Shown here: positions 25,088 to 32,842 of the stretch, piece by piece
How positions within the stretch are numbered: position 1 is the stretch's first letter
Layout of the letters: each line of letters opens with the position of its first letter
Assembly (NCBI GenBank): GCA_002500925.1
Contig: DLTN01000060.1
Coordinates: 27,180-61,072, forward strand
DNA length: 33,893 bases
Direction: 5' to 3'
Source: Gemmatimonadales bacterium UBA7835
GTDB lineage: Bacteria > Gemmatimonadota > Gemmatimonadetes > Longimicrobiales > Gaopeijiaceae
Notes under the pieces: model-generated
Told to the model about the DNA's origin: nothing
Database searches by the model: none
Seen by the model: the letters and a program-made list of their open reading frames with translations, nothing else
Program-made: the position numbers and the translations under genes

Positions 25088-26055
25088 GATTCGACCCCCC
25101 GCTTTGCTGCCTCTGCCTTTTCTAACTGACCGCCGGCGAGCAGATATAGAACCGCCATACGCACCGCGACTCCGTTGGTGACCTGATTCAGAATGACAGA
25201 ATGCGAACCATCGGCGACATCTGAATCGATCTCAACTCCGCGGTTCATTGGCCCTGGATGAAGGATTAAGAGATCCCTTGGAGCAGCCTCCAGTTTCTTG
25301 GAGCTCACACCCCAAATTCGATTGTACTCACGCAGACTCGGCACGTACCCAGACTGCATTCGCTCAAGCTGTAGCCGGAGAACATTCAGGACATCTGCCC
25401 ACTGAATCGCGTCTTCGATTCGTGAAAAAAACTGACACCCAAGCTCTTCCACCATCGAAGGCAGCAGCGTTCTTGGTCCGCAGACCGCGACCTCAGCACC
25501 CAGGGTACGAAGACCATAGATATTCGATCGGGCTACACGAGAATGAAGGATGTCTCCCACTATACAGACCTTTAGACCCTCCAAGTGCCCCATGTGGTCT
25601 CTAATAGTGAGTAAATCGAGCAAGCCCTGTGTAGGATGCTCGTGCCATCCGTCACCTGCATTGATGACGGTGGAGGGTATCCTCTCGGCAAGGAAACGTG
25701 CCGCGCCTGAAGCACCGTGACGCATTACAACCATGTCTATGCGCATCGCCTCTAGGTTCCGGGCCGTATCGACCAGCGTTTCCCCCTTCACTAAGGACGA
25801 ACCGGATGTTGAGATATTGACCGTGTCAGCACTCAACCTTTTTTCAGCGAACTCGAACGATACCCGTGTCCGAGTCGATGCTTCGAAAAAGAGGTTTACT
25901 ATGGTCTTTCCTCTCAGGACGGGGACCTTCTTTATACGTCGCTCAGAGATTTCCTTAAACGGTTCCGCCGTATCAAGTATCTGAAGGATCTGATCAGCAG
26001 TCAGCTTCTCAAGCCCAATCAAATCCTTACCTAGCGGTGAAACGGTGTTTGTCAC
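25084..26055 (-). CDS. pyrB: aspartate carbamoyltransferase catalytic subunit
   Basis: 323 residues. The carbamoyl-phosphate site FFEASTRTRVSFE (57-69) has the STRTR loop, SLVKGET supplies the lysine loop from the adjacent subunit, and GWHEHPTQGLLDL has the catalytic His. The aspartate-side loops are NVLRLQLERM and HPGPMNRGVE. It makes carbamoyl-aspartate, the committed step of pyrimidine synthesis. No pyrI regulatory subunit gene is next to it, so this is probably the unregulated trimer or a complex with PyrC as in some thermophiles (inference). The GTG start overlaps the pyrR stop by 4 bp (GTGA). Confidence 0.95.
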   Translation of the reverse strand: MTNTVSPLGKDLIGLEKLTADQILQILDTAEPFKEISERRIKKVPVLRGKTIVNLFFEASTRTRVSFEFAEKRLSADTVNISTSGSSLVKGETLVDTARNLEAMRIDMVVMRHGASGAARFLAERIPSTVINAGDGWHEHPTQGLLDLLTIRDHMGHLEGLKVCIVGDILHSRVARSNIYGLRTLGAEVAVCGPRTLLPSMVEELGCQFFSRIEDAIQWADVLNVLRLQLERMQSGYVPSLREYNRIWGVSSKKLEAAPRDLLILHPGPMNRGVEIDSDVADGSHSVILNQVTNGVAVRMAVLYLLAGGQLEKAEAAKRGVES

Positions 26056-26612
26056 GTGTCCTCCGCTGCCGTCTGAATGAGCGCGACCCCAAGGTCACCA
26101 TCCAACTCTGGCACAAGCACCTCGACCCTCTGACCCTGATGCATCTGCAGTTGCCGACCGGTGATATCAGGTTGTATCGGGAGTTCGCGCCCACCACGAT
26201 CAATAAGAACGCAGAGCAGCATCCTCCTTGGCCTACCCCAGTCACTCAGCTCATTCAAGGCGGCTCGGGAGGTCCGTCCTGTGAATGACACATCGTCTAC
26301 GATCACAACACACTTATCGTCTATACCGCCAGGGGGGAGTTCCGTAGCGCCGATTATCGGTCTAGGGCCAACCACCTCTAGGTCGTCACGGTAAAGCGTT
26401 ATGTCGACTGAGCCCGTCTCGATCTGATCACCTTCTACCTGTTCGATCTCATCTCGGATCATCTCGGCGACGTGAGTCCCGCGTCGATGAATGCCCATGA
26501 GCACAAGGTTCTTTGTGCCTCCGTTTCTCTCCACAACCTCTCGAGACATCCGTTCTACCGCCCGACGAACGTCGGGCTCACTCATGACGCGGATGCGATT
26601 CGGTGTCGGCAT
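26052..26612 (-). CDS. pyrR: PyrR bifunctional regulator / uracil phosphoribosyltransferase
   Basis: 186 residues. The PRPP-binding signature is CVVIVDDVSFTGRTSRAAL (about 101-119), preceded by LVLMGIHRRGTHVAEMI and followed by LIDRGGRELPIQPDITGR, all diagnostic of PyrR. In Bacillus PyrR binds the pyr mRNA leader when UMP is high and also makes UMP from uracil and PRPP. It leads the operon pyrR-pyrB-pyrC. The start has AAGGA 4 bp before the ATG. In the roughly 100-nt upstream region I find neither the usual PyrR-binding loop sequence nor a terminator, so here it may act as a phosphoribosyltransferase or regulate otherwise. Confidence 0.94.
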   Translation of the reverse strand: MPTPNRIRVMSEPDVRRAVERMSREVVERNGGTKNLVLMGIHRRGTHVAEMIRDEIEQVEGDQIETGSVDITLYRDDLEVVGPRPIIGATELPPGGIDDKCVVIVDDVSFTGRTSRAALNELSDWGRPRRMLLCVLIDRGGRELPIQPDITGRQLQMHQGQRVEVLVPELDGDLGVALIQTAAEDT

Positions 26613-26779
26613 CAGTTCCTTGCCTGGGGAAAGGGGGTCGGGTTTAACTCAACACGACCACCTACGGCTAGCGGAAAGTTCGGCCTTAGCGCCCCTAGGG
26701 TCAACGACCTACCACCCTTTTAAACAAGGCCATGCCCCCCCATTGTTCGGGTGCCTTTCTCTTCCCCGGTGAGTTCTCT

Positions 26780-28702
26780 ATGCAGTTGTCCACCATCCCT
26801 CGCTCAATCGCTTTCGGCGTGCTGGCGTTCTTATTGCCTTTCCCTCTTCTAGCGCAGAACCAAGGAGAGGCACCCTCGGTGATCCTTTCTGGCATCCCGT
26901 TCGATATAAAAGTGCTGGGTGCAGACTCTGAACTCTCTCGATTCGAGATTCGAAACCACGCTGGCGAAATACTCTCCAGTGGAACTGTTCTTCCTCGGGA
27001 ATCGGCCAGCGCTTCAGGCCTGATCGTGGGCTCTCCCGACGAACTACCTCTCACCGTAACCGTCGGAAACGAATCGTTCACGGTCGATGCGCCCGTCATC
27101 CCTGGATGGGCATCAATACTACCCCCTCTCTTGGCGATCGCACTGGCTCTGATCTTCCGAGAGGTCGTAACCGCACTCTTTGCTGGAGTGTGGCTGGGAA
27201 CTTTTTTCGTCGTGGGCTTCAATCCGCTAACGGCTACTGGACGGCTTGTTGATCTGTTCCTAGTCCCTGCCGTAGCTAACGCCGACCACGCAGCGATCAT
27301 GGTGTTCACGCTCTTCTTGGGGGCCATGGTCGGTATAGTATCCCGAAACGGAGGCACGCAGGGAATTGTTAAGGCCGTAGAACCACTGGCCAGTAACCCG
27401 AAACGAGGAAAACTTGCCACTTGGTTTGCGGGGATGGCCATATTTTTCGACGACTACGCCAACACCCTCATAGTTGGCAACACGATGCGGCCGATCACGG
27501 ATCGCCTGAAGATCTCACGCGAGAAACTCGCATATCTCGTCGATTCGACAGCCGCGCCGGTAGCCGCACTGGTCCCGGTCTCCACATGGGTTGGGTACGA
27601 GATCAGCCTCATAGGAGACGGACTCTCGATAGCTGCCTCCCAGACCCCTCAAGCCGCTGGCATCCTTCTCCAGGCGAGTCCGTTCAGCATTTTCCTTCAA
27701 ACAATACCCTACCTCTTCTATCCCCTGCTCGCTTTAGCATTCGTCTTCATGACCTCAATAAGCGGGCGCGATTTTGGACCCATGGCGCAAGCCGAACTCA
27801 GGGCTAACGCTGGTAAGGGCCTGTATGCGACCAACGCGGCTCTTCCAACTGACACAGCGCTAGAAGAGATGCAACCGAAGTCGGGGGTACCGCAGCACTG
27901 GTGGAACGCTGCTCTTCCAGTGCTTTCCGTCATTTTCATCGTCCTAGCGACTCTATACACCACGGGGCGCGCCGGAGCGGGACCAGGGGCCGAACTGAGA
28001 GACGTGTTCGCACAAGCCCAATCGTACAATGCTCTTCTTTGGGGTTCATTTGGCGGCGCCGTCGTTGCGATTGCGTTATCACTCAGCCAGAAAATCTTGA
28101 ATCTCCGCGAATGTATTTCTGCTGCGGTAGGAGGATTCAAATCAATGATGATCGCGATGATAATCCTCGTACTCGCTTGGTCCCTAGGTTCCGTTACTGA
28201 GACGATTGGGACCTCTCTGTTTCTGCAGACCATCCTTTCTGATCGGATAGCAGTGCAGCTCATCCCCGTGATTATTTTCGTCACATCCGGAGCTATGGCG
28301 TTTGCAACTGGCACGTCCTGGGGCACCATGGCAATCATGCTCCCGGTTGCGATACCCCTCGTTGTTGGCTTAGGAGGAGTGGATGTGCTTCCAGGCGGTG
28401 CTCTCGACGCCATTCTTCTTGGAAGTATTTCCTCAGTCCTGGCGGGAGCGATATGGGGCGACCACTGTTCTCCAATATCAGATACGACAGTGCTTTCATC
28501 TACAGCTTCCGCCTGCGATCACGTTGACCACGTAAAAACCCAGCTCCCCTATGCACTAGCAGTCGGTATCCTCTCGATGCTTCTAGGCAACATTGGCACT
28601 GCGTACGGACTGCCGCCAATTGCAGGGCTCGTCATTGGAGTAATACTGCTAGCAATCTTGTTGCGCACGACCGGGGTATTGGTTCACGATACCCAGGCCT
28701 AA
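26780..28702 (+). CDS. NhaC family Na+/H+ antiporter-like protein with exported N-terminal domain
   Basis: 640 residues from ATG 26780, which has GGTGAG 7 bp upstream; the ATG at 26732 would add 16 residues with no membrane or signal character. The N-terminus looks like a signal peptide (RSIAFGVLAFLLPFPLLAQ). A beta-rich domain of about 75 residues follows (about 30-105: IPFDIKVLGADSELSRFEIR and LPLTVTVGNESFTVDAP), which would be outside the cytosol. The rest is an NhaC-type transporter with FFDDYANTLIVGNTMRPITD, ALVPVSTWVGYEI, FATGTSWGTMAIMLPVAIPL and IWGDHCSPISDTTVLSS. Family members exchange Na+ and H+, or organic acids. The gene diverges from the pyr operon. Substrate and the role of the front domain are unknown. 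Confidence 0.88.
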   Translation: MQLSTIPRSIAFGVLAFLLPFPLLAQNQGEAPSVILSGIPFDIKVLGADSELSRFEIRNHAGEILSSGTVLPRESASASGLIVGSPDELPLTVTVGNESFTVDAPVIPGWASILPPLLAIALALIFREVVTALFAGVWLGTFFVVGFNPLTATGRLVDLFLVPAVANADHAAIMVFTLFLGAMVGIVSRNGGTQGIVKAVEPLASNPKRGKLATWFAGMAIFFDDYANTLIVGNTMRPITDRLKISREKLAYLVDSTAAPVAALVPVSTWVGYEISLIGDGLSIAASQTPQAAGILLQASPFSIFLQTIPYLFYPLLALAFVFMTSISGRDFGPMAQAELRANAGKGLYATNAALPTDTALEEMQPKSGVPQHWWNAALPVLSVIFIVLATLYTTGRAGAGPGAELRDVFAQAQSYNALLWGSFGGAVVAIALSLSQKILNLRECISAAVGGFKSMMIAMIILVLAWSLGSVTETIGTSLFLQTILSDRIAVQLIPVIIFVTSGAMAFATGTSWGTMAIMLPVAIPLVVGLGGVDVLPGGALDAILLGSISSVLAGAIWGDHCSPISDTTVLSSTASACDHVDHVKTQLPYALAVGILSMLLGNIGTAYGLPPIAGLVIGVILLAILLRTTGVLVHDTQA

Positions 28703-28780
28703 GAGAGTTCATAACTGAGAGGTCGTGCCTGAAGATAGGTCACAAAGAACACTGTACCTCCCCGGGCTCCAAAGAGAGCA

Positions 28781-30106
28781 CTAAGGATCGAATCGGGCTT
28801 CCGCTATGCGCCCTAGGAACGGCCTCGTGGGGTCACTCATCCCCTCGCCCACCAACCAATCGTAGGAAAAAAGCACGACGCCGCCCACCTCCTCCGAACG
28901 TGCAATGTCGATCATTCCGATGGTGGCCTCTACCGTGTTCATGTACGCGCCAATACCGGCCCACACCCTATGGCGGACCTTTACAGCACTCCTAGCAGTG
29001 CCGACAAGTTCACGAAATCGCTCTGGGTCCCGCGTGTAGGCCATTGGAACCGCAATGTCGATAATTCCCTGTTCAAGCCACTCAGGCCATGCCTGGAAAC
29101 GATCGTTGAGGGCAAGCTCAGTGTCGGCGATAACTGCCGCCGAGATAGTGAGGTGTGGATTGAACGCCTTAACATCCCGATAAATACGCTCTACAAGGTG
29201 AGTGATATGCCCGCGCCTGAATTGATTCCACAGCTCTGCCTCGCCGTCCACAAACGCATACAGATCTGATTCATATGCCTGGTTAAGCTTTCCCCAGCGT
29301 TCGTCTGTAAGTTGGCCACGGAGCCAAACACGAAACCGCTCAATGGCTCCGATTGAATAGTCGTACCTATCTGACGGGAAGCGTATATAGTCGAAGTGTA
29401 TACCATCGAGATCGTAACGCCGTGCGAGGTCCATCCAGATCGCGTGGACATGGTCCTGGACTGCTGGATGTGACGGACTGGTGTACACTCCTTCAACCGT
29501 AGAAGAATTTTCCTCAGCATACTGAATGAGTTGGTCGACAAAGCGACTCTCAAACGGATCGACCGAAGCCAACTCCCGGCCGAGCTCACGAGGCACAGAA
29601 AGCCATTCCGGATGTGCGTTAACGATATGATCGGGACTTTGGGGCAGCTGCGCCGGCCCCCAAACGAGGTGAGTGTTGACCCAGGCATGAACCGCTATTC
29701 CACGATCGTGTGCCTCGCCAATCGCAAATTCCAAAGGGTCGAATGAAGCAGGCTCACGTACTGACTCGCCACGCGGCTCGAGCGACGATTTATAGAAGGC
29801 ATCCGCTCTACCTCTAACCTGAATGACCAGGGTGTTAATCCCGCTGCGCTCCGCCTCCACGATCATCCCCAAGATGGCCTCCTTCGACGTCATCGTGAAG
29901 CGGACTACCCAAAGAGCACGAACCTCATCGAAGGTTCGGACGGGATCCGGTGCCACGAACTGCGCCGGTTCACTCGAGTCAGCCACCACCGTCGTCGAAT
30001 CCACAACCACCTCTATAAATGGTGCGGGTTGATCCGCGGCCACCGCAACCAATCTGCACCCCGAGATAAACACCGGGAGCACCAGGAATGCTAGAGCTTT
30101 GTTCAC
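28781..30106 (-). CDS. GHL10/DUF187-type glycoside hydrolase-like lipoprotein
   Basis: 441 residues. A lipoprotein signal (MNKALAFLVLPVFISGC, lipidated Cys17) is followed by a low-complexity linker to about residue 55. A TIM-barrel domain of the GHL10/YngK type follows: VRALWVVRFTMTSKEAI, TLVIQVRGRADAFYKS, GIAVHAWVNTHLVWG, DGIHFDYIRFP, LTISAAVIAD and a late IIDIAVPMAYTRD. These are the strand ends where acidic and aromatic residues line the barrel. Relatives are predicted to act on cell-wall or extracellular glycans, but activity is rarely shown. The GTG start overlaps the tadA stop by 4 bp, so it belongs to the lexA-tadA unit. Confidence 0.88.
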   Translation of the reverse strand: MNKALAFLVLPVFISGCRLVAVAADQPAPFIEVVVDSTTVVADSSEPAQFVAPDPVRTFDEVRALWVVRFTMTSKEAILGMIVEAERSGINTLVIQVRGRADAFYKSSLEPRGESVREPASFDPLEFAIGEAHDRGIAVHAWVNTHLVWGPAQLPQSPDHIVNAHPEWLSVPRELGRELASVDPFESRFVDQLIQYAEENSSTVEGVYTSPSHPAVQDHVHAIWMDLARRYDLDGIHFDYIRFPSDRYDYSIGAIERFRVWLRGQLTDERWGKLNQAYESDLYAFVDGEAELWNQFRRGHITHLVERIYRDVKAFNPHLTISAAVIADTELALNDRFQAWPEWLEQGIIDIAVPMAYTRDPERFRELVGTARSAVKVRHRVWAGIGAYMNTVEATIGMIDIARSEEVGGVVLFSYDWLVGEGMSDPTRPFLGRIAEARFDP

Positions 30107-30597
30107 CGACGCTCACGGAAAAACGATTTTAAAAGCGAACTAGATTTCTCCGCGAGAACCCCTGAAACTACTTCACAATAATGGTTTAGCCTTTTGTCCT
30201 GAAGTATATTATCAAGCGATCCTCCCATCCCCGCCTTTGGATCACGTGCGCCAAACACGACACGTGAGATCCGCGATAGCACTATGGCTCCCGCACACAT
30301 AGCACACGGCTCCAGTGTTACGTAGAGCGTGGCGCCGGAGAGCCTCCAATCACCCTGGCTTTGAGCAGCAGCTCTTAAAGCAACCACCTCAGCATGTGCT
30401 GTAGGATCCACATCACGAATCGTGCGGTTGTTCCCCTTGCCAATCGCCCTTCCTTCTCGAACCACAACGGCGCCTACGGGAACCTCCCCCTCTAATCCGC
30501 CCTCTTGAGCACACTCAAGGGCTATCGACATCCACATCTCGTCAGAACACCCATTATCGTTGGCAGGTGGGCCCGACGGAGACGGCTTATGTGCCAT
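30103..30597 (-). CDS. tadA: tRNA-specific adenosine deaminase TadA
   Basis: 164 residues. The zinc-dependent deaminase motifs are complete: HAEVVAL with His68 and catalytic Glu70, and PCAMCAGAIVLSRI with Cys98 and Cys101. The following VVFGARDPKAGMGGS and the LNHY segment are the TadA-specific parts. It deaminates A34 to inosine in tRNA-Arg(ACG), so the tRNA can read three Arg codons. About 18 extra residues precede the usual start. The gene lies 15 bp after lexA and overlaps the glycosidase gene by 4 bp. Confidence 0.95.
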   Translation of the reverse strand: MAHKPSPSGPPANDNGCSDEMWMSIALECAQEGGLEGEVPVGAVVVREGRAIGKGNNRTIRDVDPTAHAEVVALRAAAQSQGDWRLSGATLYVTLEPCAMCAGAIVLSRISRVVFGARDPKAGMGGSLDNILQDKRLNHYCEVVSGVLAEKSSSLLKSFFRERR

Positions 30598-30612
30598 CTT
30601 AGCGTAAATTGA

Positions 30613-31308
30613 CTAGTGAGGCGTGAGGTTGAGCGACCCGACCTCGTCCATCTTTCGATAAAAGCCGGCCACCCGACCCACCAGCCCAGTCGCAGCTGGC
30701 TGTTCGGATACAGTAGTTCCTCCCCCGGGCTTCAGATCCTCGAAGGAGAATGAGGAGCCAGATCTTGAAAAGCGGAAAAAAGACGCTGCATCGCTGGACC
30801 CAATGACGATTACAGCTCCATCCTCCACCTCTTCTAGTCCCACTGGTGAAATCAAGACAAGATCTCCCTCGGATACACCGAGTACGCCTAATTCACCCGC
30901 CCTCGCTCTGACGAGAAAAGCCCCCTCACGGCTTCCGAACTGAGGATCCAAAGAAAGGAGGGATTCGGGACTAGCTTCTCCACTAGTGCCAGCTGCTATG
31001 GATGAAAAACACGGCACCGATATGCTACCACCACTGAGGTCTACACCGAGGATCTTGACGCCACGTGAACGCGACGGATGACGCTCGAGGTAACCCTTTG
31101 CCTCAAGGACTTGGAGGTATTCCGATACCGTTTTGGTACTCTTGATCTCAAACCTCTCACCAATGTCTCGAATCGAGGGCTGGAAGGTGTTCGCTCGGAG
31201 GTACTGAACCATGAAGTCGAGGATCTTCTGCTCAATCTCAGTGAGTTCCTGAACTCCACGACTTGTGGTCGGGACTTCGCTCTCATGAATTGCGTCGGTT
31301 CTAGCCAA
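30613..31308 (-). CDS. lexA: LexA-family repressor with degenerate protease dyad
   Basis: 231 residues. The N-terminal winged helix is clearly LexA (TEIEQKILDFMVQYLRA, 23-39; recognition region KSTKTVSEYLQVLEAKGYL, 56-74). The C-terminal half follows the S24/LexA fold order: a cleavage-loop-like SIAAG (Ala106-Gly107), GAFLVRARAGELGVLGVSEGDLVLI (129-153), DGAVIVIG and GLVGRVAGFYR. The position of the catalytic serine (GDSM in LexA) reads AGEL, with Glu139, and the position of the catalytic lysine (VKRF) reads FFRF, with Phe177/178. Self-cleavage should be impossible by the normal mechanism. The frame is continuous, so this is divergence and not a frameshift. Start TTG 31308 has AGGTG 7 bp upstream. 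It heads the unit lexA-tadA-glycosidase. SOS control by it is unproven. Confidence 0.85.
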   Translation of the reverse strand: MARTDAIHESEVPTTSRGVQELTEIEQKILDFMVQYLRANTFQPSIRDIGERFEIKSTKTVSEYLQVLEAKGYLERHPSRSRGVKILGVDLSGGSISVPCFSSIAAGTSGEASPESLLSLDPQFGSREGAFLVRARAGELGVLGVSEGDLVLISPVGLEEVEDGAVIVIGSSDAASFFRFSRSGSSFSFEDLKPGGGTTVSEQPAATGLVGRVAGFYRKMDEVGSLNLTPH

Positions 31309-31365
31309 CGATCCACACCTACAAAGAGGGGGGCAAAACCTGCACCCGGTAAGGGATTGTGCGCT

Positions 31366-31395
31366 ATCCTAATGTGGCGCTCAGAACGGTGTCAA
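31366..31395 (-). promoter_or_regulatory. candidate promoter of lexA-tadA with flanking direct repeats
   Basis: On the minus strand TTGACA (31395-31390, a perfect -35) and TAGGAT (31371-31366) are 18 bp apart; transcription would start near 31359. Reading the same strand, AGCGC occurs twice, once just before the -10 (within AGCGCCACA, 31381-31373) and once just after it (within AGCGCACA, 31365-31358). This repeat pair could be the operator of the repressor itself. Confidence 0.6.
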
Positions 31396-31408
31396 GCAGG
31401 ACGATTCT

Positions 31409-32842
31409 TCAGCTTAAGCCGATCTGCTCCACAGCATCTTCTATGCGGCCCAGTGAGCGCTCTCTTCCAAGGAGAGAGAGTACGTCAAAGATCCCCGGAC
31501 TCGCCATGTTTCCGGTCAGCGCTACACGGAGAGGGTGGATTAGCTTGCCAGCCCCGACCTCCATCTGCGAAGCAAGATCACGAAGGGACACCTCCAGTTC
31601 TTCTCTTGTCCAGTCCGCCCCACCGAACGCTGCATAAAGACCCTGCAGCCGCTGGGTCGCGGCACCTGGGTCTCTACTCAAGTGTTTTTCAACAGCCTTC
31701 GTATCGAAGTGAAGATCCTGGCACACAAACGGTCTAGCCTGCTCTGCAAGCTGGTCTAGCTTCCGGGCCCGAGGCTTTATAACTCCCAGCAATTCTGAAA
31801 GCCAGTTGACGTCATCAAGAAGCTCCGAACAGAAGGACTCTTCCTCTTGCAACAACCCACGCAGGCATTTCGCTAGCTCTTCGTCGGAGTACGCGTCCAG
31901 ATGTTGGCCATTCAGCCACTCTAGTTTTTCCATATCGAATACGGAAGCCGACTTAAGCAGGCGCTCCATCCCAAATGCGCCCAGCAACTCTTTACGATTC
32001 ATCAACTCTCGATCGTCGCCCGGGCTCCAACCCAGGAGTGCCAGGAAATTGACCATCGCCTCAGGCACGATTCCTTCGTCGGCATAATCACCGACCGCCA
32101 TAGCGCCATGGCGCTTAGACAGTTTTCGACCATCGGAACCCAAGATCAACGGCACATGCGCGAACACCGGTTCAGGGTACCCAAGCGCGCGATAAAGCAA
32201 AACCTGCTTCGGCGCATTTGAGAGATGGTCATCGCCACGTAGAACATGCGTGATGCGCATATCCGCGTCGTCAGAAACGACCGCAAGGTTGTACGTCGGC
32301 GTCCCGTCACTGCGAAGAATCACCAGGTCATCAATATCGTCATTGCCAAAGCGCATCTCACCGTGAACGAGATCATCAAAAACCGTCTCGCCATCTGGTA
32401 CTAGCAACCGAATGGCGAAGGGCTCCCCTGCCTCCGCCCGTTGCTTAGCCGCCTCAGCCCCCAAATCCATCATCTTTTCTCGGACTACGCGACTGGGATG
32501 CATTCGACGCTCTTTTGCCTCTAAGCGCATAGCTGCCATGTCAGTGAAGTCCCGATATGCCTTTCCTTCTTCCAGCAGTCGAGTCGCATCCGCTCGATGA
32601 CGCTCGATCCCCTCACTTTGGAAAAAGGGTCCTTCATCCCAATCCACACCGAGCCATGTCAAACCATCGAGGATGACCTTGGTATGCTCCTCACTGGATC
32701 TCACCCGATCAGTATCCTCGATACGGAGGACTAAAACACCTCCCTCTTTTCGAGCAATAAGCCAGTTGAATATGGCCGTCCGGGCACCGCCAACGTGTAG
32801 GTAGCCCGTAGGTGAAGGAGCAAACCGGAGGCGCATGTTCAT
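31409..32842 (-). CDS. gltX: glutamyl-tRNA synthetase
   Basis: 477 residues. The class-I signature is FAPSPTGYLHVGGARTA (HIGH form HVGG with His16), and KLSKRHG (about residue 240) is the KMSKS equivalent. The N-terminal catalytic domain is followed by the helical anticodon-binding domain of discriminating or non-discriminating bacterial GluRS. It charges tRNA-Glu in the cytosol. The ATG overlaps the glnS stop by 4 bp, so both synthetases come from one message. Because a GlnRS gene is present, this enzyme need not charge tRNA-Gln. The lexA promoter lies just past the gltX stop. Confidence 0.96.
   Translation of the reverse strand: MNMRLRFAPSPTGYLHVGGARTAIFNWLIARKEGGVLVLRIEDTDRVRSSEEHTKVILDGLTWLGVDWDEGPFFQSEGIERHRADATRLLEEGKAYRDFTDMAAMRLEAKERRMHPSRVVREKMMDLGAEAAKQRAEAGEPFAIRLLVPDGETVFDDLVHGEMRFGNDDIDDLVILRSDGTPTYNLAVVSDDADMRITHVLRGDDHLSNAPKQVLLYRALGYPEPVFAHVPLILGSDGRKLSKRHGAMAVGDYADEGIVPEAMVNFLALLGWSPGDDRELMNRKELLGAFGMERLLKSASVFDMEKLEWLNGQHLDAYSDEELAKCLRGLLQEEESFCSELLDDVNWLSELLGVIKPRARKLDQLAEQARPFVCQDLHFDTKAVEKHLSRDPGAATQRLQGLYAAFGGADWTREELEVSLRDLASQMEVGAGKLIHPLRVALTGNMASPGIFDVLSLLGRERSLGRIEDAVEQIGLS

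Noticed and set aside
26701..27441. 246-codon open frame antisense to the NhaC-type gene
   Set aside because: It is the complement of a well-supported transporter, is rich in Ser, Thr, Arg and Pro without domain motifs, and has no ribosome-binding site of note.
27718..28413. 231-codon open frame antisense to the NhaC-type gene
   Set aside because: Same reasoning: a shadow of the membrane-helix codon pattern, with no recognisable protein features.
31078..31737. 219-codon plus-strand frame across lexA and the end of gltX
   Set aside because: It spans two solid minus-strand genes and a promoter, and its translation has no domain-like pattern.
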